Assembly: GCF_039537505.1 (NCBI RefSeq)
Contig: NZ_BAABAQ010000001.1
Coordinates: 868,001-932,000 of the forward strand
DNA: 64,000 nt
Direction of reading: 5' to 3'
Source: Streptosporangium oxazolinicum
GTDB lineage: Bacteria; Actinomycetota; Actinomycetes; Streptosporangiales; Streptosporangiaceae
Part shown: piece after piece, positions 24,231-32,884 of the stretch
Numbering within the stretch: the stretch's first letter is position 1
Layout of the letters: each line of letters opens with the position of its first letter
The notes under the pieces: generated by a model
The model's input: only the letters and a program-made list of their open reading frames with translations
Database searches by the model: none
Told to the model about the DNA's origin: nothing
Made by a program: the position numbers and the translations under genes

Positions 24231-25133
24231 ATGAGCTACACGATCGGACAGCTCGCCAGACTCTCCGGGCTGCCGGTGAAGACGATCCGGTTCTACTCCG
24301 ACATCGGGGTGCTCCCCGAGCGCGGCCGCACCCGGAGCGGCTACCGCCTCTACGGCGACGAGGACCGGGGGCGGCTGGAGCTCGTCAGGACGCTGCGCGA
24401 GATCGGCGTCGACCTGGCGACCATCAGATCTCTCGGCGACCGCGACCTGGGCGAGGTGCTCTCCCTGCACCTTCGTACGGTGGAGACGCAGATCAGGGCG
24501 CTGCAGCGGACCCGGGCGGTGCTCAGGGCCACGCTGGAGCGGGACGAACCGGCCGACGACGACCTGCGCCGGCTCAACGCCCTCGGGCGGCTCGGCGCGG
24601 CGGAGACGGCCGCGCTGGTGAACGAGTTCGTCGACGACGTCGCCGGGGAGAACGCCGCCAGGCAGGAGTGGCTCGGCGGCCTGCGCGCGGCCATGGTGCC
24701 CGACCTGCCCGACGAGCCGGGCATCGAGCAGCTCGACGCCTGGCTGGAGCTGACCGAGTTGCTCGCCGACGACGACTTCCGCGCCTCCCTGCGCGAGATG
24801 GGCGGCGACTTCTGGGCGAACGCCGACGGGATCGACCTGGCGGCCTGGCACGAGGCCAACACCCTGGCCACGGAGACGGCGCTGGCCGCGACGCGGGACG
24901 GCGTGGCCCCGGAGTCGGAGGCCGCCGCGCCCATCGCGGCCGGGATCGTCGCGCTCCTGGCCGGGGCCCAGCGGCGCACTCCGGAGTCGATCGTCCGGGA
25001 CTACGCGGAACACGACCCGCGCGCCGGGCGATACTGGGAGCTGGTGGCCGTGATCAACGGCACCCCCTGGCCACCGGAACCCGTGATCGCCCACGAGTGG
25101 ATCGCCGCCGCGACCGCCTCTCACCTCGGGTAA
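24231..25133 (+). CDS. MerR-family transcriptional regulator
   Basis: A 300-aa protein. The N-terminal MerR DNA-binding domain is textbook: 'YTIGQLARLSGLPVKTIRFY', 'SDIGVLPERGRTRSGYRLYG', 'LRTLREIGVDLATIRSL'. A dimerisation coiled coil follows at about 85-115. The long C-terminal domain (about 120-300) is helical and unrecognised, with 'DDDFRASLREMGGDFWANAD'. That size allows binding of a bulky ligand, as in TipA-type or multidrug MerR proteins. The divergent gene is an L11 paralogue, the likely target. Ligand unknown. Confidence 0.92.
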   Translation: MSYTIGQLARLSGLPVKTIRFYSDIGVLPERGRTRSGYRLYGDEDRGRLELVRTLREIGVDLATIRSLGDRDLGEVLSLHLRTVETQIRALQRTRAVLRATLERDEPADDDLRRLNALGRLGAAETAALVNEFVDDVAGENAARQEWLGGLRAAMVPDLPDEPGIEQLDAWLELTELLADDDFRASLREMGGDFWANADGIDLAAWHEANTLATETALAATRDGVAPESEAAAPIAAGIVALLAGAQRRTPESIVRDYAEHDPRAGRYWELVAVINGTPWPPEPVIAHEWIAAATASHLG

Positions 25134-25191
25134 TCAATCATCTACACTAGCTTTTTGTCGCTTTTGTCCGTTTTTTCTGAGGGGGCGACTC

Positions 25192-25995
25192 GTGTCAGGC
25201 TTCAAAATCATGACCCGTACTCGGGCCGCGCTCGCGACAGCCGCCGGCTGCCTGGCGGCGGCCTCGTGCGGTACGGCCACCCCCGGGCCCGCCCCGGCCG
25301 CGCCTCCGGTCACCTCGGCGCCGATCTCGGCGTCCTCGCCCGTCACCGAGGTGGCCGCCCCGGAGCCGACCGTCGTGACGCCGCCGACCAGCCCGCCCAC
25401 CACGGCGTCGCCGACCCCGACGGGGCCGCCGAAGTTCTCCGCGAAGGTCTCCCGGGTCGCCCGTGAACGGCTCGAATACTCGTGGCGGCCCGGATGCCCG
25501 GTCCCGGTCGGCGACCTGCGGCTGATCACGATGACCTACTGGGGCTTCGACGACAAGCCGCACACCGGCGAGCTGGTCGTGAACAAGACCGCGACCGACG
25601 ACATCGTCTCCGTCTTCCACCGCCTGTACGACTGGCGCTGGCCGATCTACAAGATGCGGCTCGTCGACGCCTACAAGGCCGACGACTTCGCCTCGATCGA
25701 CGCCGACAACACCTCGGCCTTCAACTGCCGCCCCGCGGAGGGGTCGAGCAGCTGGTCCAAGCACGCCTACGGCCTGGCCGTCGACATCAACCCGCGCGAG
25801 AACCCGTACATATACGCCAACGGCACGGGGTCCCACAAGAACGCCCGCGAGTTCTTCAAGCGCCCCGTACGGGCTCCCGGAGTGATCAACCCGGGCGATC
25901 GCGTGGTCAAGGCCTTCCAGCAGCGAGGCTGGGAGTGGGGCGGCTACTGGTCCGGCATCAAGGACTACCAGCACTTCTCCAAGGGCGGGAACTGA
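25192..25995 (+). CDS. M15-family metallopeptidase, probable lipoprotein
   Basis: A 267-aa protein from GTG 25192 (ATG 25210 is possible). The signal sequence ends in a lipobox 'LAAASC'. A Pro/Thr-rich linker runs to about residue 85. The catalytic domain has 'SKHAYGLAVDINPREN' (S-x-H-x-x-G-x-A-x-D zinc motif) and 'WEWGGYWSGIKDYQHFS' with the third zinc His. This is the pattern of L-Ala-D-Glu or D-Ala-D-Ala-type peptidases acting on peptidoglycan outside the membrane. Monocistronic. Confidence 0.92.
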   Translation: MSGFKIMTRTRAALATAAGCLAAASCGTATPGPAPAAPPVTSAPISASSPVTEVAAPEPTVVTPPTSPPTTASPTPTGPPKFSAKVSRVARERLEYSWRPGCPVPVGDLRLITMTYWGFDDKPHTGELVVNKTATDDIVSVFHRLYDWRWPIYKMRLVDAYKADDFASIDADNTSAFNCRPAEGSSSWSKHAYGLAVDINPRENPYIYANGTGSHKNAREFFKRPVRAPGVINPGDRVVKAFQQRGWEWGGYWSGIKDYQHFSKGGN

Positions 25996-26076
25996 GCCCC
26001 GGGGAGGCGCTCGTCCGGTGACGGGGCCGTTCTGGGCAGCGGGGCAGCAGGGACACCGGCGGGCCGGGCCCGCGCT

Positions 26077-26222
26077 CAGCCGTACACCGACGAGACCCCG
26101 ACGCCGATCCTGGTTCAGCCGTACACCGACGAGACCCCGACGGGGCGGCCCCGGCTCGGCCATGCACCGTCGAGATCCCGGCGGGTCTGTCCGGGTCAGC
26201 CGTACGCCGGTGAGACGTCGGC
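26077..26222. repeat. Four tandem copies of a gene 3' end, about 40-bp period
   Basis: Units begin at about 26077, 26116, 26157 and 26197 with 'cagccgtacaccgacgagac' or close variants. The last unit holds the stop codon of the DUF4328/VOC gene; the others lie beyond it. They are tandem duplications of the gene's terminal codons and stop. Confidence 0.75.
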
Positions 26223-27302
26223 GGGCTGGAGCAGGTCCCAGCGATTGCCGTACAGGTCCAGGAAGACGACGACCCGGCCGTAGGGCTCGCTCCGCGGGGC
26301 CTCCTCGAAGACGACGCCCGCCGACAGCAGATGCTCGTAGTCGCGGGCGAAGTCGTCGGTGTGGAGGAAGAGGCCGACCCTGCCACCGGTCTGGTCGCCG
26401 ACCCGGGCCTCCTGCTCCGAACCGTCGGCGCGTGCGAGCAGCAGCGCCGTCTCCCGGGCACCGCGCGGGCGGACGGTGACCCAGCGCTTGCCGTCACCCA
26501 GCGGCGTGTCCTCCAGGAGCTCGAAGCCGAGGACGTGGAGGTAGAAGCCGAGGGCTTCGTCGTAGTCACGCACGACGAGGGTGGTGAGGCCGAGATAGGA
26601 CCCCACGGGCGGCCCGAGCCTTCCCCGGGGCCCTGCCCCCGCCGTCAGATCGGCACGGACGGTCTCCTGAAGATTGGTGATCGTCAGGATGACCCGGGCG
26701 GCGAGCAGGCCCGCGACGATCGGCAGCGGGACGCAGACGACCAGGGCGACGGTCTCCAGAACGGTGAGGTCCGCGTTCCCCAGCGCCATGGACGCCGTCT
26801 CCAGCACCGTCCACAGCAGCCACGCCAGCCACCACGCCCAGACCAGCCCCGAGCGGCGTCCCCGGTAGAGGTCGGTTCCCGGCCGCAGCCCGCCGGGCCG
26901 GGAGGTGGTCAGGATGTCGTCGACGACCCCCTTGGGGACGAACAGGTTGGCGATGGGAGCGATCCACCCGAACACCAGGTACGGCGCGGCGTACCTGTGG
27001 AAGACCCCGGGGGAGATCGCGTGCGCGTTGTTCCGGGCGCGGAACAGCCAGCACACGAAGGCGATGCCCGTCAGCAGGTGAAGGACCCAGAAAAGAAGGA
27101 TGACCGGGGAGAGGAGCAGCGCGTACACGGCGTTCCACTCGTAGACCGTCCGCCACGACCAGCTCTCCCGGTAGAGGAGCCGCATCGCCGAGGTGCCGGC
27201 GGAGGCGACGGAGGTCAGCGCGATCAGGGTGAGGGCGACGGTCGCGAACGCGCGGACCGGCCGCAGGAAGCGAACAGGCGCGAAAAGCGCGTTCGGGTAC
27301 AT
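26196..27302 (-). CDS. DUF4328 membrane domain fused to a VOC/glyoxalase domain
   Basis: A 368-aa single open frame. Residues 15-215 form about six membrane segments typical of DUF4328 ('NNAHAISPG', 'YLVFGWIAPIANLFVPKGVV', 'LVWAWWLAWLLWTV'). From about 238 a complete VOC domain follows: 'LGLTTLVVRDYDEALGFYLH', 'RVGLFLHTDDFARDYEHLLS' and 'VVFLDLYGNRWDLLQP', with the usual metal-ligand positions. The two families are normally separate proteins. The join shows no stop or frameshift. The substrate is unknown. Confidence 0.8.
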   Translation of the reverse strand: MYPNALFAPVRFLRPVRAFATVALTLIALTSVASAGTSAMRLLYRESWSWRTVYEWNAVYALLLSPVILLFWVLHLLTGIAFVCWLFRARNNAHAISPGVFHRYAAPYLVFGWIAPIANLFVPKGVVDDILTTSRPGGLRPGTDLYRGRRSGLVWAWWLAWLLWTVLETASMALGNADLTVLETVALVVCVPLPIVAGLLAARVILTITNLQETVRADLTAGAGPRGRLGPPVGSYLGLTTLVVRDYDEALGFYLHVLGFELLEDTPLGDGKRWVTVRPRGARETALLLARADGSEQEARVGDQTGGRVGLFLHTDDFARDYEHLLSAGVVFEEAPRSEPYGRVVVFLDLYGNRWDLLQPADVSPAYG

Positions 27303-27461
27303 GGGAGTCCTTCAACGAGGATCAAAACGGCCAGTATGCCGGATCAGGGCATAGCACCATGAACGTTTTTCTACCTGCTGGTTGTCCCCTCCATCACCGG
27401 CATCTTCCCGGTGGCCGGGGGACGGGGAGTGCGTGACCGGGCCCTGAGGCATCATTGGTCC

Positions 27462-28325
27462 ATGACGGCCGGGGACGGGGACGGGTGGGCTCGGTGCGAT
27501 CTCGGGCACCGGCACTGGGGGGTGTACGGCGCGGCCGGTTTGCTCGCCGTCCACCACGACGCCGAGGACGGGCCCCGCGTCCTGATGCAGAAGCGTTCCG
27601 CGTGGAGCCACCACGGCGGCACCTGGGGCCTGCCGGGCGGCGCCCGCGACAGCCACGAGGACGCGGTCGCGACCGCCCTGCGCGAGGCTTTCGAGGAGGC
27701 CGCGCTGGACGGCACCGGCCTGCGGGTCCAGGGCGTCTACCTCGACGACCACGGCGGCTGGTCCTTCGACACCGTGATCGCCGAGGCCTCCGAGCTGCTG
27801 CGCGCGATCCCCGCCAACGCCGAGAGCGACGACCTGCGCTGGGTCCCCGCCGAGGAGATCGCCACCAAGAACCTCCACCCCGGCTTCGCCGCGACCTGGC
27901 CGGTCGTCGGCCTCGCGCTCACCCCCTCCCTCGTCGTCCTCGACGTCGCCAACATCGTGGGCGCCCGCGCCGAGCACGGCTGGTGGAGGGATCGTGCGGG
28001 GGCGGCGGCCAAGCTGCTCGCCGAGGTCGGCGCGCGTGCCGCCGACGGCCGGTGGGCCGCGCCCGACCGCGTCCCGGCGCTGGCACGCTGGTTCCCCCGG
28101 CTGACCGCGGTCGTCGAGGGCGCCGCCCGCGGCACCGCCTCCGTGCCCGGAGTCTCCGTGATCGCCGCGCCGGGGAGCGGGGACGACGCCATCGTCCAGG
28201 CCGTACGGGACACCCGCCCCTGGGAGCGCGTCCTGGTCGTCACCGCCGACCGGGGGCTGCGCGAGCGGGTCACGCGACTGGGTGCCGAGACCGCCGGACC
28301 CCGGTGGCTGCTGGCGCAGTTGTGA
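27462..28325 (+). CDS. Nudix hydrolase with extra C-terminal domain
   Basis: A 287-aa protein from ATG 27462. The Nudix box is intact: 'GGARDSHEDAVATALREAFE' followed by 'EAALD'. The core 'HHGGTWGLPGG' precedes it. Residues 165-287 form an additional domain ending 'WERVLVVTADRGLRERVTRL', which resembles the end of PIN/NYN-type nuclease domains. Nudix enzymes cleave nucleoside diphosphate-linked substrates; which one is unknown. Confidence 0.88.
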   Translation: MTAGDGDGWARCDLGHRHWGVYGAAGLLAVHHDAEDGPRVLMQKRSAWSHHGGTWGLPGGARDSHEDAVATALREAFEEAALDGTGLRVQGVYLDDHGGWSFDTVIAEASELLRAIPANAESDDLRWVPAEEIATKNLHPGFAATWPVVGLALTPSLVVLDVANIVGARAEHGWWRDRAGAAAKLLAEVGARAADGRWAAPDRVPALARWFPRLTAVVEGAARGTASVPGVSVIAAPGSGDDAIVQAVRDTRPWERVLVVTADRGLRERVTRLGAETAGPRWLLAQL

Positions 28326-28341
28326 TGTTCCATGTGAAACA
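28326..28341. promoter_or_regulatory. Degenerate parS-like site
   Basis: tgttccatgtgaaaca matches the conserved parS 16-mer TGTTTCACGTGAAACA at 14 of 16 positions. It starts 2 nt after the Nudix stop codon. The ParB binding role is inferred. Confidence 0.45.
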
Positions 28342-28359
28342 TCGGAGCGATATGGCACG

Positions 28360-29424
28360 ATGAGGCGCGTGTCCGAGCTTCGAACCGGCCCGCGGAGTCC
28401 CTGGACCGATGACGAGAGCCAGGTCCCCCCGGATTCCTGGGGACGTACGGGTTCCGCTTCCCAGGGACGTACGGGTTCCGCGAACCGTGCCCTGCCGTGG
28501 GGGTTCGCGCTCGTCGTCGTCCTGCTGGTGGTGGGGCGTTTCGCGCTCGCGCCGCACCTGACGGCGCCCGCGCTCCAGACGTGGGCGACGATCTTCGTGG
28601 CGATCTGCGTGCAGGCGCTGCCGTTCCTGGTGTTCGGGGTGGCGCTGTCGGCGGCGATCACGGCGTTCGTCCCGGCGTCGTTCTGGACCAGGGCGCTGCC
28701 GAGAAGCCCGGCCGCCGCCGTACCGGTCGCCGGGATGGCGGGGGCGGTGCTGCCGGGGTGCGAGTGCGCGTCCGTCCCGGTCGCGTCGGGGCTGATGGCC
28801 AGGGGGGTGACCCCCGCCGCCGCGCTGGCGTTCCTGCTCGCCTCCCCCGCGATCAACCCGATCGTGCTGGTCGCGACCGCCGTCGCCTTCCCCGGGCAGC
28901 CGATGATGGTGCTGGCCCGCTTCGGCGCGTCCATAACCGTGGCGGTGCTGGTCGGCTGGCTTTGGCTGAGGTTCGGCCGCGCCGACTGGCTGCGGATCCC
29001 TTCCCGGCCGCAGGGCGACGGCCCGAAATGGGTGCAGTTCGGGGAGGCGATGCGGCACGACCTGCTGCACGCGGGCGGGTTCCTCATCGTCGGCGGGCTC
29101 GCCGCGGCCACGCTGAACGTCACGGTCCCCCGCGAGTGGCTGACCGCGATCGCCGAGGTGCCGTGGCTCGCCATCCTGGTCATGGCGCTGCTGGCGGTGC
29201 TGCTGTCGATCTGCTCGGAGGCCGACGCGTTCGTGGCCGCCTCGATGACCGCGTTCTCACCGACCGCGAAGCTGGCCTTCCTGGTGGTCGGGCCGATGGT
29301 CGACCTGAAGCTGATCGCGCTGCAGGCCGGTACGTTCGGCAGGGCCTTCGCGGTCAGGTTCGTCCCGGTGACCTTCGCCCTCGCCGTCCTGGTGAGCACC
29401 GTGTTCGGCTGGCTGCTGCTGTGA
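28360..29424 (+). CDS. ArsP-type permease (UPF0718/DUF318)
   Basis: A 354-aa protein with about eight membrane helices and the family's signature region 'GAVLPGCECASVPVASGLMA', followed by 'LLASPAINPIVLVATAVAF'. A second half has 'LLSICSEADAFVAASMT', the symmetric repeat of the permease. These permeases are proposed exporters of organoarsenicals or metals. A TIGR03943 gene follows 100 nt downstream, the usual two-gene arrangement. The start (ATG 28360) lies 18 nt after the parS-like site; GTG 28369 is an alternative. Confidence 0.88.
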   Translation: MRRVSELRTGPRSPWTDDESQVPPDSWGRTGSASQGRTGSANRALPWGFALVVVLLVVGRFALAPHLTAPALQTWATIFVAICVQALPFLVFGVALSAAITAFVPASFWTRALPRSPAAAVPVAGMAGAVLPGCECASVPVASGLMARGVTPAAALAFLLASPAINPIVLVATAVAFPGQPMMVLARFGASITVAVLVGWLWLRFGRADWLRIPSRPQGDGPKWVQFGEAMRHDLLHAGGFLIVGGLAAATLNVTVPREWLTAIAEVPWLAILVMALLAVLLSICSEADAFVAASMTAFSPTAKLAFLVVGPMVDLKLIALQAGTFGRAFAVRFVPVTFALAVLVSTVFGWLLL

Positions 29425-29524
29425 GACACCCCTTCGTCCCGTTCTCCCCCTCGCTCCCTGCCACCGGGTACGCCGACCGACCGGCACCGGGATCCACCAC
29501 GGCGGAAGGAACCCGCGTCCCCCG

Positions 29525-30424
29525 ATGAACCGTGTGACCCAGAACCTCGTCCTGACCCTGCTGGGCTGCGCCGTGCTCCGGATCTCGGCGTTCTCCACGA
29601 CCTATCTCAACTACGTCAAACCCGGCTTCCGGCCGTTCCTGATCGGCGCCGGGGCGGTGCTGGTGATCCTCGGGCTCATCGGGCTGTTCCAGGCGGGCCG
29701 GACGAAGGAGACCTCGGCGGAGGAGCACCACGGCTCGCACGAGGACGGGCACTCACATGGGGACGGGCATCCGCACGCGGAGGGGCATTCGTACGCGGAG
29801 GAGCATCCGCCGGAGAACGGGAGTTCCCGGGAGAGCGGGCATCCGCCGGAGGACGGGGACTCCCAGGAGAGCGGGAACTCACCCGAAGACGGGCACGCGC
29901 GGGAGAGCGGGCACGACCACGCGCACGGTGGGCCTCGGGTCGCGTGGCTGCTGTGCCTGCCGGTGTTCGCGATCTTCCTGATCGCGCCGCCCGCGCTGGG
30001 CTCGTTCGCCGCCTCCCGGGACGACACCCCGCCGCCCCGCGACCAGACCCTGAGCTCCTTCGCCCCACTCACCGGCACCGGCGCCGTCGAGATGACCATC
30101 GGCGACTTCATCGGCCGGGCCTGGGACGACGACAAGAAATCCCTCACCGGCCGCGAGGTCAGGGTCACCGGCTTCGTCACACCGGCGAAGAAGAAGGGGC
30201 AGTGGTACGTCACGCGCATGCAGATCGCCTGCTGCGCCGCGGACGCGTTCCCCTTGAAGATCGCGGTCAGGGGGCTCCAGGCACCACCGGCGGACACCTG
30301 GGTCGAGGTCACCGGCACCTGGATCCCGCAGACCTTCGGCACGATGCCCAACGGGGTCATCTACCCGCAGATGACCGGCAAGAGCCTCACGAGGGTCGAT
30401 CCCCCCGACGAGCAGTACGAGTAG
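29525..30424 (+). CDS. TIGR03943-family permease subunit with His-rich loop
   Basis: A 299-aa protein with two N-terminal membrane helices, then a cytoplasmic or extracellular loop (about residues 66-135). The loop is packed with His, Glu, Gly and Ser in repeats like 'HSHGDGHPHAEGHSYAEEHP'. Another helix and the conserved C-terminal domain follow ('GREVRVTGFVTPAKKKGQWY', 'MQIACCAADAFPLKIAV'). The His-rich loop suggests zinc or similar metal binding. It is paired with the upstream permease. Confidence 0.88.
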   Translation: MNRVTQNLVLTLLGCAVLRISAFSTTYLNYVKPGFRPFLIGAGAVLVILGLIGLFQAGRTKETSAEEHHGSHEDGHSHGDGHPHAEGHSYAEEHPPENGSSRESGHPPEDGDSQESGNSPEDGHARESGHDHAHGGPRVAWLLCLPVFAIFLIAPPALGSFAASRDDTPPPRDQTLSSFAPLTGTGAVEMTIGDFIGRAWDDDKKSLTGREVRVTGFVTPAKKKGQWYVTRMQIACCAADAFPLKIAVRGLQAPPADTWVEVTGTWIPQTFGTMPNGVIYPQMTGKSLTRVDPPDEQYE

Positions 30425-30477
30425 GCCGGGTATACCGAGGCCCAGATCGCTCCCGCCCGCCCGTACGGCCGAAGGAG

Positions 30478-31290
30478 TCAGGCGCGGGCCGGCTCCGGTT
30501 GCGGAATCGGCACCGGTTTCAGATTCCGGGTGGCCCGGTGGAACAGCCAGTAACTCGTCACCGCGACGACGATGAAGAGCAGCCTGGCCGGTCGGGGGAT
30601 GTCCAGGATGAGCAACCCGTCGCTGAGCGAGTGGAGCATGGCCGCCGTGACGAAGGCGACGACGATGGGGAGGGTGAGGACGGCGCGGCCCCGGACCTGC
30701 CAGACGCCGAAGGCCACCGCGCAGACCAGGCCGGTCCAGACGAGGTGGCTGAAGGGGGTGCTGAGGCCGCGCAGGAGGAGGACCGTGCCCGCGCCCAGGG
30801 CGCCGTCGTGGTTGGCGATGCTCTTCCAGGCGTAGGCCATCGACTCCATGATCGCGAATCCGGTCGCGCAGGCCAGGCCGAGGGCGACCCCCGCGGCCTT
30901 GGTGAGGTGGCGGCCGGTGAGCGCGACCGCGAGGGGCGGGACGAGTTTCGCGGGTTCCTCGATCCATCCGACCCGCAGGATCGAGTTGCTGTTCTTCTCG
31001 GAGATGAGGAGCGCGTCGAAGTAGCCGCCGAGCAGGAGCGCGACACCGCCGCCGAACAGGAACATGCCCGCCAGCGTCATGGCCGGCACGCTGGTGGCGA
31101 TGTGGATACGGTCGTGGACGGCGAGCAGGAGCGCGATGGGCCCGGCCGAGGCCCCGTAGAAGAAGGCTGCAGGGAGGACGGCCTGGTTACCGGCCACCTG
31201 CATCATGGCGATGAGCGAGAAGGACAGAGCGATCAGGGCGATCCACGCCTTGAACCATCGATGCCGATAGAAGCGCATATGGTCTCGCAT
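30478..31290 (-). CDS. PrsW-family intramembrane metalloprotease
   Basis: A 270-aa polytopic membrane protein with the diagnostic motifs: 'GWIEEPAKLVPPLAVAL' (E-E-x-x-K), 'GFAIMESMAYAW' (E in the second motif), and catalytic His in 'STPFSHLVWTGL' and 'MLHSLSDGLL'. PrsW cleaves anti-sigma factors in Bacillus; in actinomycetes the substrate is generally unknown. It is convergent with the TIGR03943 gene. Confidence 0.88.
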   Translation of the reverse strand: MRDHMRFYRHRWFKAWIALIALSFSLIAMMQVAGNQAVLPAAFFYGASAGPIALLLAVHDRIHIATSVPAMTLAGMFLFGGGVALLLGGYFDALLISEKNSNSILRVGWIEEPAKLVPPLAVALTGRHLTKAAGVALGLACATGFAIMESMAYAWKSIANHDGALGAGTVLLLRGLSTPFSHLVWTGLVCAVAFGVWQVRGRAVLTLPIVVAFVTAAMLHSLSDGLLILDIPRPARLLFIVVAVTSYWLFHRATRNLKPVPIPQPEPARA

Positions 31291-31342
31291 GGTAAGTAAT
31301 TCCCCAGCACATATGCCCTGGATTCGGGGGAAATGTCCATAT

Positions 31343-31927
31343 TTATCTAAACATCGACTCCGCGACGATCACAGCACCGATGACCACGAACACCACGGGC
31401 ACCAGCCACGCGCCCGTCCGCTCCACCAGGGCGATGACCTTCTTGTGCGACCCGAGCCAGGAGGCCGCCACGCACCAGACCGCGACGAGCACCGCGAACA
31501 CGGCCACCGTGACGGCACTGGACGCCGGTCCGATCGTGCGGAACAGCGGGGTGTAGACGGAGATGTTGTCGGCCCCGTTCGCGATGGTCACCCCCGCGAT
31601 CGAGAGCACCCCCGAGGCGACCCGGGGCGCCTCGCCGTCACCGTCCCTCCCGGCCCTCCTAGCTTTGACCAGACCCCACACCCCCAGGCCGAACGGCACC
31701 AGGCCGAGCAGCCCCACCCAGCGGTCCGGTATCACGGCGAGCCCGAGGGCCGCCGCGGCCGAGACGGCCACCAGCGCGGCGATGCCCGCGTACTGGCCCG
31801 TGACGATCTGCCAGGGGCGGGGAACGCCACCCGCCCTGCACGCCAGGAAGAGCACCGTCAGAATGATGATGTCGTCCACGTTGGTACCGGCGAAGACGGC
31901 GGCGGCCGTACCGATCGTTTGAATCAC
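31343..31927 (-). CDS. CadD-family cadmium resistance transporter
   Basis: A 194-aa protein with five to six membrane helices. It has the family motifs 'AGTNVDDIIILTVLFL' and 'VTIANGADNISVYTPLF', with acidic residues in the membrane that could bind divalent cations. Length and pattern fit the Cad (CadD) family of cadmium exporters. A monocistronic gene with the gene at 32039 divergent. Confidence 0.85.
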   Translation of the reverse strand: MIQTIGTAAAVFAGTNVDDIIILTVLFLACRAGGVPRPWQIVTGQYAGIAALVAVSAAAALGLAVIPDRWVGLLGLVPFGLGVWGLVKARRAGRDGDGEAPRVASGVLSIAGVTIANGADNISVYTPLFRTIGPASSAVTVAVFAVLVAVWCVAASWLGSHKKVIALVERTGAWLVPVVFVVIGAVIVAESMFR

Positions 31928-32038
31928 GCGCGCATTATGTCGGCTCTCCCTCCTGGTGCGCGACGAGCGTGGTCAGCCGAGAGCTACGGGCGTTATGATC
32001 ACTTTCATCCGCTCTTGCCAGTCCCTCGGAGACCGCAC

Positions 32039-32827
32039 GTGGGCTATCCGCCGCAGTACGGCCAGCCGTCGCGGGGTGAGACGGGACGGGGGCTGGTCGT
32101 GATGGTCGTCATGGCCGTCGGCCTGGCCATCGGGACCGTCATCACCGTCTTCATGGTGTTCAACCCACCCTCGTCACCGCCGAGCACGTCCTCGACGCCC
32201 GGCGGCGAGCACTCGGAGACCTCGGTCCGCCAGGCCGTCCAACCGGCACTCGACGCCTACAGCAGCGGGTCGTACGGCGACTTCTGGGACCTGTGGACCA
32301 CCGAGGCGCAGGGGCTGATCGCGCGGGAGGAGTACGTGAGGCTGTTCGAGATCTGCCCGCCGATCCTGCCGAACTCCCCGCTCACCATCGCCGGTGTCAC
32401 GATCACCGGCGACAACGCCCGGGTCGAGGCGACCCGGCTCGACGACGCGACGGACTTCGACTTCGCCTTCGAGAGCGGTACGTGGCGGTACGAGCCGTCG
32501 GCCGAGGAGCGGCTCACCTACCAGGCGCCGGTCGACCGGATAGCCGAGCAGCGGCGGGCCATGGGATTCTGCGGCGCGGTCACCCCCACCCCTGGCGCGC
32601 CCACCCCCACCGGTCCTGCCAATCCCATCGATCCCACTGTTCCCGGCAATCCCACTGTCCCCAGCAGTCCCGCGGACCCCTCGGTTCCCGGTGTTCCCAC
32701 CGTTCCGACGAACCCCGCCGATCCCTCTGTTCCCGGTGCTCCCACCGCGCCCGCGAACCCCGGTGACCCCTTGGTTCCCACCGTTCCGACGAATCCCACC
32801 ACTCAGCCGCCGGGGTTCCTGGAGTGA
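32039..32827 (+). CDS. Single-pass membrane protein with Pro-rich tail
   Basis: A 262-aa protein from GTG 32039 with GGAG upstream. After a short Gln/Pro/Tyr-rich start, one helix (about 22-45, 'LVVMVVMAVGLAIGTVITVF') anchors an extracytoplasmic domain of NTF2-like or DUF4878-like character ('ALDAYSSGSYGDFWDLWTTE', 'VEATRLDDATDFDFAFE'). The last ~80 residues are repeats of the type 'NPADPSVPGAPTVPTNP', a probable wall-spanning linker. Function unknown. Confidence 0.75.
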   Translation: MGYPPQYGQPSRGETGRGLVVMVVMAVGLAIGTVITVFMVFNPPSSPPSTSSTPGGEHSETSVRQAVQPALDAYSSGSYGDFWDLWTTEAQGLIAREEYVRLFEICPPILPNSPLTIAGVTITGDNARVEATRLDDATDFDFAFESGTWRYEPSAEERLTYQAPVDRIAEQRRAMGFCGAVTPTPGAPTPTGPANPIDPTVPGNPTVPSSPADPSVPGVPTVPTNPADPSVPGAPTAPANPGDPLVPTVPTNPTTQPPGFLE

Positions 32828-32884
32828 TGACCTTTGGTCCGGAAGTGCTGCCATAATCCACAATTCACGGCTACTGTCGAACGC

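Noticed and set aside
27312..29429. 705-aa minus-strand open frame
   Set aside because: It runs antisense across the Nudix and permease genes, which have clear family motifs; it has low-complexity Ser/Thr/Pro/Arg composition and no homologous motif.
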